NCBI GenBank assembly: GCA_903921605.1
Contig: CAIXQV010000530.1
Span: forward strand, 1 to 5,853
DNA length: 5,853 nt
From: an uncultured Planctomycetaceae bacterium
GTDB lineage: Bacteria; Planctomycetota; Planctomycetia; Planctomycetales; Planctomycetaceae
Direction: 5' to 3'
Under the pieces are notes generated by a model. It saw only the letters and a list, made by a program, of their open reading frames with translations, was not told the origin of the DNA and did no database searches. Positions 1-5,853 of this stretch are shown here, in pieces (position 1 is the stretch's first letter; every line of letters begins with the position of its first letter). Position numbers and translations under genes: made by a program.

Positions 1-1
1 G

Positions 2-823
2 GACACGCAATTTTTCGGCGGATGGTTATCGCTGCAGGCATTGGTCCTGTTTGGCATGAGCACACTCGGGCTGGTGGTCGCAATTCCTGTCGCCATAATT
101 TTGCGACGAACGTTGTTTCGCGGTGAACCCTCTCCGTTTCTTCTGGAACTGCCGGATTATCGCGTTCCTTCAGTACGCGTGGTGCTGGAACGAGTCTGGG
201 AAAGCGGTCAGTCGTTCGTGGCTCGTGCCGGCACCTTGATTTTTGCAACCAGTGTTCTGGTCTGGGCCGGTGGATCATTTCCTGGTGATCAACGCGAACG
301 ATATGAATTGACGGCCAAACTTGAAGCCCTTGAAGCGTCTGGAGCCGATCCCGAAAGTGAAGAAATTACCGGGCTGACAGAAAAATTGAATCAGGTGAAC
401 GGCGATCTTCTGCGGGGCAGTGTGCTCGGGCGGATCGGTCAGTCCATCGAGCCGATCTTTAAGCCACTGGGCTGGGACTGGCGCATTGGTGTCGGCGTTC
501 TGGCGTCGTTTCCGGCACGAGAAGTTGTGATCGCGACACTCGGTACAATTTACAGTCTCGGAGGTGACGTGAGTGAAGAGGACGAAGGGCTGCGAGGAAC
601 CCTGATGGCTGCGACCTGGCCGGATGGATCTCCTGTGTTCTCCATTCCGGTGGCCTTGTCGATCATGGTTTTCTTTGCACTTTGCGCACAGTGTGTGTCA
701 ACGCTGATGGTGATTCGTCGCGAAACCAACAGCTGGCGCTGGCCGGTGTTTTCTTTTGTTTACATGACGGCTCTGGCGTGGATCGGTGCTTTCCTGACAT
801 ATCAAATTGGTAGCAGGATGTAG
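2..823 (+). CDS. feoB: Ferrous iron transport protein B, C-terminal part (5' end outside window)
   Basis: This is the C-terminal ~273 residues of FeoB, the inner-membrane Fe(II) permease; the N-terminal G domain lies upstream of the window. The frame is open from base 2, so the TTG at 41 is an internal codon, not a start. Visible family features are the GGWLSLQALVLFG helix at the left edge, LELPDYRVPS (about 149-178), the AGTLIFATSVLVW helix (about 224-270), the second Gate-type core around ASFPAREVVIATLG (about 505-550), and FFALCAQCVSTLMVIRRET followed by a last helix WPVFSFVYMTALAWIGAF. Between two helices lies a charged, probably helical insertion of about 45 residues (about 288-420), rich in Glu, Leu and Lys. 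Many FeoB proteins have a shorter linker here, though inserted versions are known. The stop is at 821-823, and the gene for a small Cys-rich protein starts five bases later. The family call is secure; the function of the insertion is unknown. Confidence 0.95.
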   Translation, partial: DTQFFGGWLSLQALVLFGMSTLGLVVAIPVAIILRRTLFRGEPSPFLLELPDYRVPSVRVVLERVWESGQSFVARAGTLIFATSVLVWAGGSFPGDQRERYELTAKLEALEASGADPESEEITGLTEKLNQVNGDLLRGSVLGRIGQSIEPIFKPLGWDWRIGVGVLASFPAREVVIATLGTIYSLGGDVSEEDEGLRGTLMAATWPDGSPVFSIPVALSIMVFFALCAQCVSTLMVIRRETNSWRWPVFSFVYMTALAWIGAFLTYQIGSRM

Positions 824-827
824 TCCC

Positions 828-1040
828 ATGGATGCTCAGACGTTGGCAACTTCGGTCTTGGTTTTTGTCGCAATTGCGATTTTCTGGCGTCGATTCCAGC
901 AGACGTTTTTGAAGTCATCGGCTTCCGGATGCGGATCGTGTAACGGCTGCTCAGGAGGAAACTCGGCGGCGGCGATCAAGGTGACGCCGCTGGTGCAACT
1001 CGGGATGTCTTTGCCAGAGAAACACGCGAAAAAGCCGTAG
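828..1040 (+). CDS. FeoB-associated Cys-rich membrane protein, 70 aa
   Basis: This is a small single-pass membrane protein. Residues ~5-20 (TLATSVLVFVAIAIFW) form one hydrophobic segment at the N terminus, followed by a basic patch (RRF) and then a short cysteine cluster GCGSCNGCSGG with C35, C38 and C41 spaced CxxCxxC. A hydrophobic helix followed by a CGxCxxCxGG-like cluster directly downstream of feoB is the signature of the FeoB-associated Cys-rich family (resembling FeoC-position proteins in other phyla). The biochemical role is not established; iron binding or assistance to FeoB is usually assumed. The ATG at 828 is preferred because the helix begins right after it and a GCAGGA sequence lies about 10 bases upstream. 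An upstream in-frame TTG at 807 would overlap the feoB end. The 4-base gap to feoB indicates co-transcription with it. Confidence 0.85.
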   Translation: MDAQTLATSVLVFVAIAIFWRRFQQTFLKSSASGCGSCNGCSGGNSAAAIKVTPLVQLGMSLPEKHAKKP

Positions 1041-1156
1041 GTTGTGCCTGCGTTTACTTAAGCTCACTTGTAACCCCCTGCAAACAAAGCTGAACATGGT
1101 GATTGGCTCCGCTCGGCAAATCTCGTGTTCAGATTCTCGGCAAACGCCTTTCTAAT

Positions 1157-1255
1157 GCCGGGAGTCGTCTGCAAATGAGAATCCCCGCAGGAACAGTTTG
1201 TTACAGGGATGCGAATGGTCATAGTGACAACAACAACCTGTCGCAATCTCCCGGC
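1157..1255. repeat. 8-bp perfect inverted repeat enclosing smaller hairpins in the feo/downstream gap
   Basis: GCCGGGAG at 1157-1164 is the exact reverse complement of CTCCCGGC at 1248-1255, and a T-G wobble extends the stem at 1156/1256. The 83 bases inside contain CTGC/GCAG (1169-1172 with 1187-1190), ACAGG/CCTGT (1203-1207 with 1237-1241), and GTCA-TAG-TGAC (1218-1228) nested in the latter. All can coexist as a three-way junction in RNA. No U-run follows, so it does not look like an intrinsic terminator. One 8-bp inverted repeat in a gap of this size could well arise by chance, so a functional RNA is only a possibility. The rest of the gap (1041-1301) shows no credible gene. Confidence 0.3.
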
Positions 1256-1301
1256 GAAGTGTGTTGTGATTCCTGATTGATTCAAGCCGAGATCCACCGG
1301 T

Positions 1302-1778
1302 ATGGCCACCCACATCATCTTTCAATGTCCAGCTTGTCAGCACAGACGCGTTACGAGTCCGAAACCTGCTGACGGTCCGGTCAAGTGCGACGAATGCCAG
1401 TGGGGGCGAAACGAAGGAGTCGGCGATTTCTCGGAAGGCCATTTGTGCCGTTGTCGGATCTGCGGATGCGAGGATTTATCGCGTCAGAAAGATTTTCCGC
1501 CGGCGATGGGTTTGGCACTTGTAGCGACTGCAGCCATTCTTAGCTGTATCGCCTACGCAAATTATCAACCGCTCCTGGCACTGGCGATTCTGATGGTGGC
1601 TGCGTTGATTGATATGTTACTTTACACGTTTATGGGCGACATGCTGGTTTGCTACCGGTGTGGAGCGCGACATCGACAAACGGCGATGGCGGACGAGCAT
1701 CCCAGGTTCGACCTGGAGACCGCAGAACGTTATCGTCAGCAGGATCTCCGGCAACGACAGGCGTCTAAGCCGGGTTGA
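1302..1778 (+). CDS. Zinc-knuckle membrane protein of unknown function, 158 aa
   Basis: I do not recognise a named function. The N-terminal part carries a zinc-ribbon-like unit, C9-P-A-C12 and C29-D-E-C32. Next comes a second cysteine group, CRCRICGC, with C49, C51, C54 and C56. Two hydrophobic segments follow, at about residues 68-86 and 90-108, with a short NYQP turn between them, forming a membrane hairpin. Directly after the hairpin is another knuckle, C117-Y-R-C120-G. A soluble, polar tail of about 38 residues rich in Arg, Gln and Glu ends the protein. The hairpin places both sets of cysteines on the same side of the membrane, probably the cytoplasm. The cysteine pairs suggest zinc or possibly Fe-S binding; this is inference. 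The ATG at 1302 has no clear Shine-Dalgarno sequence. The next gene starts within 50 bases or overlaps the stop, so the two are probably expressed together. Confidence 0.75.
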   Translation: MATHIIFQCPACQHRRVTSPKPADGPVKCDECQWGRNEGVGDFSEGHLCRCRICGCEDLSRQKDFPPAMGLALVATAAILSCIAYANYQPLLALAILMVAALIDMLLYTFMGDMLVCYRCGARHRQTAMADEHPRFDLETAERYRQQDLRQRQASKPG

Positions 1779-1828
1779 GCTTCGAAGATTGTCGCTCCGT
1801 AGTTGGAGCGCTTTGGACAATAGCATCT

Positions 1829-4800
1829 GTGGAAGAACTGCGTCGAAGACTGGTTGAGGATCTCAGCGACACGATCGAAGGCGAATTGCGAGTCGATCCG
1901 GCGGCTGTCGCTATGTTTTCATCGGACGCCAGTCTGTATGAGATCGAGCCGATCGCGGTCGTGTTTCCGCGTAAGGCCCGCGATGTGGAAGTGATCGCGG
2001 CCTACTCGGCCGATAACAACATTCCGCTGATTGCTCGCGGTGCTGGTTCCGGGCTCGCGGGTGGCGCGATTGGACGCGGCATTGTGATCGATTTTTCTCG
2101 CCACATGAACCGTGTGCTGTGGGTGGATGGAGATCGCGTTCGAGTTCAACCGGGTGTTGTGCGCGAACAGTTGAATCGCGAACTTCGCAAGCACGGTCGT
2201 TACTTTGCACCGGATCCTTCTAACAGTCGCATCACAACCATCGGGGGAATGCTGGGTGTTGATGCGGCGGGATCTCATGCTGTTCGCTACGGGTCGACTC
2301 GGGACCACGTTGAAAGTATCGAATGCGTCCTGTCCGGTGGACAGCGAATGGAGCTGGGGCGTGAACCGCTGCAACTGGATCCTTCCGCTTATCCTCGCAT
2401 GGTCGATCTTGAACCTCTCGGCGGTACTACCGGCGGTGGATCTTCTGTTGGTGCGACGGTTAGCACGGCGGTCAGATCAGATGCGTTAAAGTTGTCAGCT
2501 CTGACGCCGGCCACTCGCCGCGCTGATCTTATTCAGCGAGTCGGCTCGCTGTTACAGGAATTTGAGCCGGTCATCAAGCAGTATCAGCCGCCTTTGCTGC
2601 GAAACTGTTGTGGCTACATGCTGCGTGGAATTCGCCAGATGCAGGAGCTTGATCTGGCTCGCATGCTGGTGGGTTCTGAAGGCACGCTGGGACTGTTCAC
2701 CGAGGCGACGCTGTATACGATGCCGCTGCCTTCATTTCGGGCTGCAGCCTGCCTGATGTTCAAAACGCTTGAACAAGCGGTTTTGGCAATGCAACTTCTT
2801 CTGCCGCTGGAGCCCAGTGCCTGCGATTTGCTGGACCGTCGAGTTCTGAGCCTGGGACGAGGATCAGATCTGCGTTTTCGAGACATGATTCTGCCGGAAG
2901 CTGAAGCGGGATTGATTATTGAATTCCCCGGTGGCAGTGAGCGAGAGATTCGAGAACGTCTCAGCGATGCTCAGACGCTGCTGAAAGATCGCGAGATCGA
3001 CTTTCAGATTACTCGAGAAGCCACGACTTTGGAAGATGTAGAACTGCTCTGGGCTCTGCCTTCGCAGGTCGTTTCTTTGCTGGCCAGTTTGAAAGGTTCG
3101 TCGCGACCATTGCCGTTTGTCGAAGATGTCGCGGTGCCTCCTGAGAAGCTGGCTGAGTTTCTGGTGTCGGCCCAGCGAATTTTTCAGAAGCATGAAGTCA
3201 CCGCGACGTTGTACTCACATGCGGCTTCCGGGCAATTGCATTTTCGTCCAATCCTTCCCGTGCCTGACAACGGAGAAGAGACAAAGATTGAAGCCATCGC
3301 CAGAGATCTCTATCGGCAGGTTGTTCAGGTCGGCGGATCGATCAGCGGAGAACATGGCGACGGGCTTTCTCGCACGGCCTTTATCAGAACGCAGTACGGC
3401 CCGCTGTATCGTGCGTTTCAGCAATTGAAGGAAATCTTCGATCCGCTGAAATTGATGAATCCGGAGAAGATCATCAGCAATGATCCTCAGCTGACGGTCA
3501 AACATCTCCGCCGAATTCGACCTCGCGAAACGGTCGGGACGAGTTCCACTGGCGGCTCGCTGCTTCCGATCATGCAGTTCGCGTGGAATGCCCATGAAGC
3601 CGCCAATGCAGCCAGCCGTTGCAATGGATGCGGCACTTGTCGCGTGCAGAACGAACCTTCAAGGATGTGTCCGTTCGTTGAGGATGACGGCAACGAAGAG
3701 CTATCGCCGCGAGCAAAAGCGGATCTGTTCCGTCGGGCGATTTGTTCAATCTCGGGCAAAGAACTGCTGGCGGATGATTCCACAAAGACGATTCTGGATA
3801 GCTGCTTCAATTGCAAACAGTGTCAGCTCGACTGCCCGTCGGAAGTCAACATCCCGCATCTGGTGCTCGAAGCTCGCGCGCAACATGTGCAGGCACATGG
3901 ACTGAGCAAAACGGCATGGTTGCTTTCGCGAGTTCACACGTATGCTCGCATTGCGTCGCGTTTTTCGTTTCTGACTAATCGTCTGCTGAAGAACACATGG
4001 TTTCGAAAACTTCTGCAACGATTCGTGGGCATCGCGTCTGCTCGACGTCTGCCGAAGTTCGCAAGAACTCCATTCCTGGCGTCGTTGCGAGTCCAGCGTG
4101 AGGACAATTCGGGAAATCCGGGAAGCCCACGGCCAACGGTCGTTTACTTTGTGGACTACTTTGCCAACAACCACGATCCGGAATTGGCCGAAGCGTTCGT
4201 GAGAGTGCTGGAGCACAATGGATTTCGAGTATTCATTCCTCGTGGACAAACCGTATCCGGAATGACCATGTTGACCGTTGGCGATGTTTCCGCCGCGCGA
4301 GTGGTGGCAGAACAGAACATCCGTGAACTGGCCGAGCCAGCTCGCGAAGGATATTCGATCGTTTGTACAGAACCCTCGGCCGCGGTGTGTTTGACTCAGG
4401 AGTACCCAATGCTTCTGTCCAGCAACGATGCCGAAGTCGTGGCTCAGCAAACCCTTGATGCAGGCTCATTCCTGCTGGATCTGCAGCGGCGAGGAAAGCT
4501 CAAGAAGGACTTTACGCCCCTCGCGATGAGAGTTGCCTGGCATACACCGTGTCATACTCGGGCGATGCGACGTGGGCAGCCACTGCTGGAGATTTTGAGA
4601 CTGATCCCCGGCCTTAAGGTTCAGATGATTGAGAAAGGCTGCACCGGGATGGCTGGAACGTTCGGGTTGGCGGCAGAGAACTTTGAACAGTCGCTTCGCA
4701 TCGGATCGGAATTGATCAGCGAAATGAAGACCATTGACGCGGACGCCGGCGTTACGGACTGCAGTAGTTGCAGAATGCAGATGGAACAAGCCAGCCGGAT

Positions 4801-4903
4801 CCCTACAATTCACCCGATCAAGCTGCTGGCACTATCGTACGGACTGATGCCGCGGCTGGCAGAACGACTGAAAGCTCGACCTTCCGGATTGAGCATGTCA
4901 TGA
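1829..4903 (+). CDS. FAD-binding and [4Fe-4S] fusion dehydrogenase (YdiJ/GlcD-GlpC type 2-hydroxyacid oxidoreductase), 1,024 aa
   Basis: This is a large fusion of a flavin dehydrogenase and an Fe-S electron-transfer half, matching the ~1,000-residue YdiJ-like architecture. Such proteins oxidise D-2-hydroxyacids (D-lactate, glycolate or D-2-hydroxyglutarate in relatives) and pass electrons through Fe-S clusters; the substrate here cannot be read from the sequence. The PCMH-type FAD-binding domain (~35-220) has RGAGSGLAGG at 70-79 and PDPSNSRITTIGG from 128. The FAD-oxidase C-terminal domain (~220-560) has VGSEGTLG from 281, the SHAASGQLH pair H464/H471 and GEHGDG with H509. Two ferredoxin-type motifs follow: C598/C601/C604/C614 and C659/C662/C665/C669. 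The last part (~760-1010) is a CCG-type domain with C908, C938 and C978/C981 kept, but with several usual cysteines replaced. The GTG at 1829 is chosen because it gives the ~30 residues usual before the SSDAS motif. A TTG at 1775, overlapping the previous stop as TTGA, would add 18 residues of unlike character. No membrane segment or signal peptide is seen, so it is likely cytoplasmic or peripheral. Confidence 0.9.
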   Translation: MEELRRRLVEDLSDTIEGELRVDPAAVAMFSSDASLYEIEPIAVVFPRKARDVEVIAAYSADNNIPLIARGAGSGLAGGAIGRGIVIDFSRHMNRVLWVDGDRVRVQPGVVREQLNRELRKHGRYFAPDPSNSRITTIGGMLGVDAAGSHAVRYGSTRDHVESIECVLSGGQRMELGREPLQLDPSAYPRMVDLEPLGGTTGGGSSVGATVSTAVRSDALKLSALTPATRRADLIQRVGSLLQEFEPVIKQYQPPLLRNCCGYMLRGIRQMQELDLARMLVGSEGTLGLFTEATLYTMPLPSFRAAACLMFKTLEQAVLAMQLLLPLEPSACDLLDRRVLSLGRGSDLRFRDMILPEAEAGLIIEFPGGSEREIRERLSDAQTLLKDREIDFQITREATTLEDVELLWALPSQVVSLLASLKGSSRPLPFVEDVAVPPEKLAEFLVSAQRIFQKHEVTATLYSHAASGQLHFRPILPVPDNGEETKIEAIARDLYRQVVQVGGSISGEHGDGLSRTAFIRTQYGPLYRAFQQLKEIFDPLKLMNPEKIISNDPQLTVKHLRRIRPRETVGTSSTGGSLLPIMQFAWNAHEAANAASRCNGCGTCRVQNEPSRMCPFVEDDGNEELSPRAKADLFRRAICSISGKELLADDSTKTILDSCFNCKQCQLDCPSEVNIPHLVLEARAQHVQAHGLSKTAWLLSRVHTYARIASRFSFLTNRLLKNTWFRKLLQRFVGIASARRLPKFARTPFLASLRVQREDNSGNPGSPRPTVVYFVDYFANNHDPELAEAFVRVLEHNGFRVFIPRGQTVSGMTMLTVGDVSAARVVAEQNIRELAEPAREGYSIVCTEPSAAVCLTQEYPMLLSSNDAEVVAQQTLDAGSFLLDLQRRGKLKKDFTPLAMRVAWHTPCHTRAMRRGQPLLEILRLIPGLKVQMIEKGCTGMAGTFGLAAENFEQSLRIGSELISEMKTIDADAGVTDCSSCRMQMEQASRIPTIHPIKLLALSYGLMPRLAERLKARPSGLSMS

Positions 4904-4925
4904 TCCTGAACAGAATCCTGTGCTC

Positions 4926-5171
4926 ATGAATCTTAATGTTCTCTTTTTTGCAGCGGCTCGTGATGCGGTCGGGGCGGACACCGTGACGGTCGACGTCCCC
5001 GAAGGCAGCACCGTAGGTGAATTGCAGCAGTTGATGATCCAGCGAACCCCGCCACTTGAACGATGGTCTCAGGCGTTACTGTGGGCCGTCAATAATCGAT
5101 ATGCCGGATGTGATCAGGTACTGCATGCCTCTGATGTGATCGCCTGCTTTCCTCCGGTGAGCGGAGGCTGA
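4926..5171 (+). CDS. moaD: Molybdopterin synthase small (sulfur-carrier) subunit MoaD, 81 aa
   Basis: This is the ubiquitin-like sulfur carrier of molybdopterin synthase. Its C-terminal glycine is activated and thiocarboxylated, then donates sulfur to cyclic pyranopterin monophosphate in the MoaE active site. The sequence shows the usual MoaD opening VLFFAAARDAVGAD, the central VPEGSTVGEL strand-helix segment, AVNNRYA, and the decisive ending DVIACFPPVSGG with the terminal Gly-Gly at residues 80-81. Length is normal for the family. The ATG at 4926 is preferred; a GTG at 4920 is in frame and would add two residues. No Shine-Dalgarno sequence precedes either, and the preceding stop is 22 bases away, so reinitiation after the upstream gene is plausible. 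It is followed by moaE after three bases. Confidence 0.93.
   Translation: MNLNVLFFAAARDAVGADTVTVDVPEGSTVGELQQLMIQRTPPLERWSQALLWAVNNRYAGCDQVLHASDVIACFPPVSGG
5163..5167 (+). promoter_or_regulatory. Shine-Dalgarno site of moaE, inside the moaD Gly-Gly codons
   Basis: GGAGG sits seven bases before the moaE ATG at 5175, an ideal distance for 16S rRNA pairing. It is formed by the last two sense codons of moaD (GGA GGC), which encode the catalytic C-terminal Gly-Gly. It is the strongest ribosome binding site in the window and fixes the moaE start. Confidence 0.75.
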
Positions 5172-5174
5172 ATC

Positions 5175-5621
5175 ATGATTGAACTGACAACAGAACCAAT
5201 CGACTACAATCAGCTCACGGAATTCGTGCGGGATCATGCTGCCGGTGCTGTGACGTTGTTTCTGGGGACCGTGCGGGAGTTTACTCGCGGCGTGCAAACA
5301 TCATGGCTGGAGTATGAAGCCTACCCCGACATGGCGCGGGCTTCGATGGCGGAACTCGAAGCCGAGGCCTGTCAAAAATTCACAGTGACGAAGATCGCGA
5401 TTTCTCATCGCACGGGCACGATGGCTCTGGGCGAAATCAGCGTGGCCATTGCCGTAAGCTCGCCGCATCGTGATCAGGCGTTTGAGGCGGGACGATGGCT
5501 GATCGATACGTTGAAGGAACGAGTACCCATCTGGAAGAAGGAACACTTTGCGGACGGCCGTGAAGAATGGCAGCATCCGGGAATGACTCCACCGACCAAC
5601 ACCAAAGGCGCGAAACCATGA
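5175..5621 (+). CDS. moaE: Molybdopterin synthase catalytic (large) subunit MoaE, 148 aa
   Basis: MoaE forms a heterotetramer with MoaD and converts cyclic pyranopterin monophosphate to molybdopterin in the cytoplasm. Family landmarks are all present in order: GAVTLFLGTVRE (24-35), LEYEAYPDMA (45-54), the ISHRTGTMALGE segment with H78-R79 (76-87), SSPHRDQAFEA with H98-R99 (95-105), and PIWKKEHFADG (118-128). The active-site lysines of this family correspond to K114 and K121/K122, all intact, and R99 is also kept. Length is typical; the last ~12 residues are a Pro/Thr/Lys-rich tail likely to be disordered. The start is fixed by a GGAGG site seven bases upstream. It begins three bases after the moaD stop, and its TGA overlaps the ATG of moaA, so the three genes are translationally linked. 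Confidence 0.95.
   Translation: MIELTTEPIDYNQLTEFVRDHAAGAVTLFLGTVREFTRGVQTSWLEYEAYPDMARASMAELEAEACQKFTVTKIAISHRTGTMALGEISVAIAVSSPHRDQAFEAGRWLIDTLKERVPIWKKEHFADGREEWQHPGMTPPTNTKGAKP
5604..5608 (+). promoter_or_regulatory. Probable Shine-Dalgarno site of moaA
   Basis: AAAGG lies nine bases before the moaA ATG at 5618, within the last codons of moaE. It is a moderate match and supports the chosen start together with the ATGA overlap. Confidence 0.45.
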
Positions 5622-5853
5622 ACTCCGGAGATGTCTCAACGCGAAGACTGATCGATTCGTTCGGTCGAGTTCACAACAATCTGCGGATCAGTGTCACGGA
5701 TCGATGCAACATTCGCTGCTTCTATTGCATGCCGGCGGACAATGTGGAGTTCATGCCGAAGGAAAATCTGCTTTCCTTCGAAGAGATTGAACGAGTTGTC
5801 CGCATTGGCACTACGCTGGGGATTGATCGCGTTCGTTTGACGGGCGGCGAACC
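5618..5853 (+). CDS. moaA: GTP 3',8-cyclase MoaA, N-terminal part (3' end outside window)
   Basis: MoaA is the radical S-adenosylmethionine enzyme that starts molybdenum cofactor synthesis. It rearranges GTP to 3',8-cyclo-GTP, which MoaC turns into cyclic pyranopterin monophosphate, the substrate of MoaDE. The first 78 residues are in the window. They contain the family opening LIDSFGRVHNNLRISVTDRC and the radical-SAM cluster motif C30-NIR-C34-FY-C37-MP (CxxxCxxC), then the LSFEEIERVVRI helix and LTGGE, the SAM-binding GGEP strand cut off at the window edge. The second C-terminal cluster typical of MoaA lies beyond. The ATG overlaps the moaE stop as ATGA, with an AAAGG nine bases upstream. 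The frame is intact up to the edge. Confidence 0.95.
   Translation, partial: MNSGDVSTRRLIDSFGRVHNNLRISVTDRCNIRCFYCMPADNVEFMPKENLLSFEEIERVVRIGTTLGIDRVRLTGGE

Noticed and set aside
807..827. TTG start for the FeoB-associated protein overlapping the end of feoB
   Set aside because: The ATG at 828 is a stronger start with better spacing to GCAGGA and places the membrane helix at the N terminus as in the family.
1112..1144. 9-base direct repeat CTCGGCAAA at 1112-1120 and 1136-1144
   Set aside because: Only two copies, not palindromic, with no link to a start site or insertion boundary. Chance is the simplest explanation.
1198..1225. TTGTTA and CATAGT, 16 bases apart, as a sigma-70-like promoter for the downstream genes
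   Set aside because: Both boxes are poor matches with a short spacer, and such pairs are common by chance. It also overlaps the possible stem structure.
1041..1301. Intrinsic terminator after the feo genes
   Set aside because: No GC-rich hairpin followed by a T-run is present, so the end of the feo transcript cannot be placed from sequence.
1064..1442. Two overlapping minus-strand open frames spanning the gap and the start of the membrane-protein gene
   Set aside because: Their translations have no familiar motif or hydrophobic pattern, they overlap each other and a supported gene, and no ribosome binding site was evident.
3746..4450. Long minus-strand open frame (234 codons) opposite the dehydrogenase gene
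   Set aside because: It lies wholly antisense to a well-supported coding region with intact motifs, and its translation shows no recognisable domain. It is a by-product of codon bias on the other strand.
1..5853. Novel defence, mobile or secondary-metabolite system
   Set aside because: No transposase, integrase, toxin-antitoxin, nuclease or repeat array was seen; all large frames are conserved housekeeping or metabolic families, with only the 158-residue protein unassigned.

Overview
The window is a densely packed, single-strand (+) stretch of bacterial chromosome. Everything recognisable is a conserved metabolic or metal-handling gene. There is no sign of a phage, transposon, CRISPR array or RNA gene. 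The gene content and protein style suggest a planctomycete: a FeoB with a helical insertion, a zinc-knuckle membrane protein, and a ~1,000-residue FAD plus Fe-S fusion dehydrogenase. Several protein phrases resemble planctomycete homologues from memory. This lineage call is an inference without a database search.

Region 1 (1-1040) is the tail of a ferrous-iron uptake operon: the C-terminal membrane part of FeoB, followed almost at once by a 70-residue FeoB-associated Cys-rich membrane protein. Region 2 (1041-1301) is a 261-base gap with no convincing gene, promoter or terminator; its one notable structure is an 8-bp perfect inverted repeat enclosing smaller hairpins. Region 3 (1302-4903) holds a 158-residue, ten-plus-cysteine membrane protein of unknown function, closely followed by a large FAD/[4Fe-4S] 2-hydroxyacid dehydrogenase-type protein (YdiJ / GlcD-GlpC-like architecture). 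Region 4 (4926-5853) is a molybdenum cofactor cluster, moaD-moaE-moaA, with tight spacing; moaA runs off the window.

From 1302 onward the genes are close enough (50 bases or an overlap, 22 bases, 3 bases, 4-base overlap) to form one transcription unit. A common thread is iron and redox chemistry: Fe(II) import, an Fe-S flavoprotein, and the radical-SAM Fe-S enzyme MoaA, whose cyclic pyranopterin product feeds MoaDE molybdopterin synthase. I see no wholly new system. The most interesting points are the membrane protein whose second zinc-knuckle pair is split by a transmembrane hairpin, its tight linkage to the dehydrogenase, and the loss of cysteines in the dehydrogenase's CCG domain.
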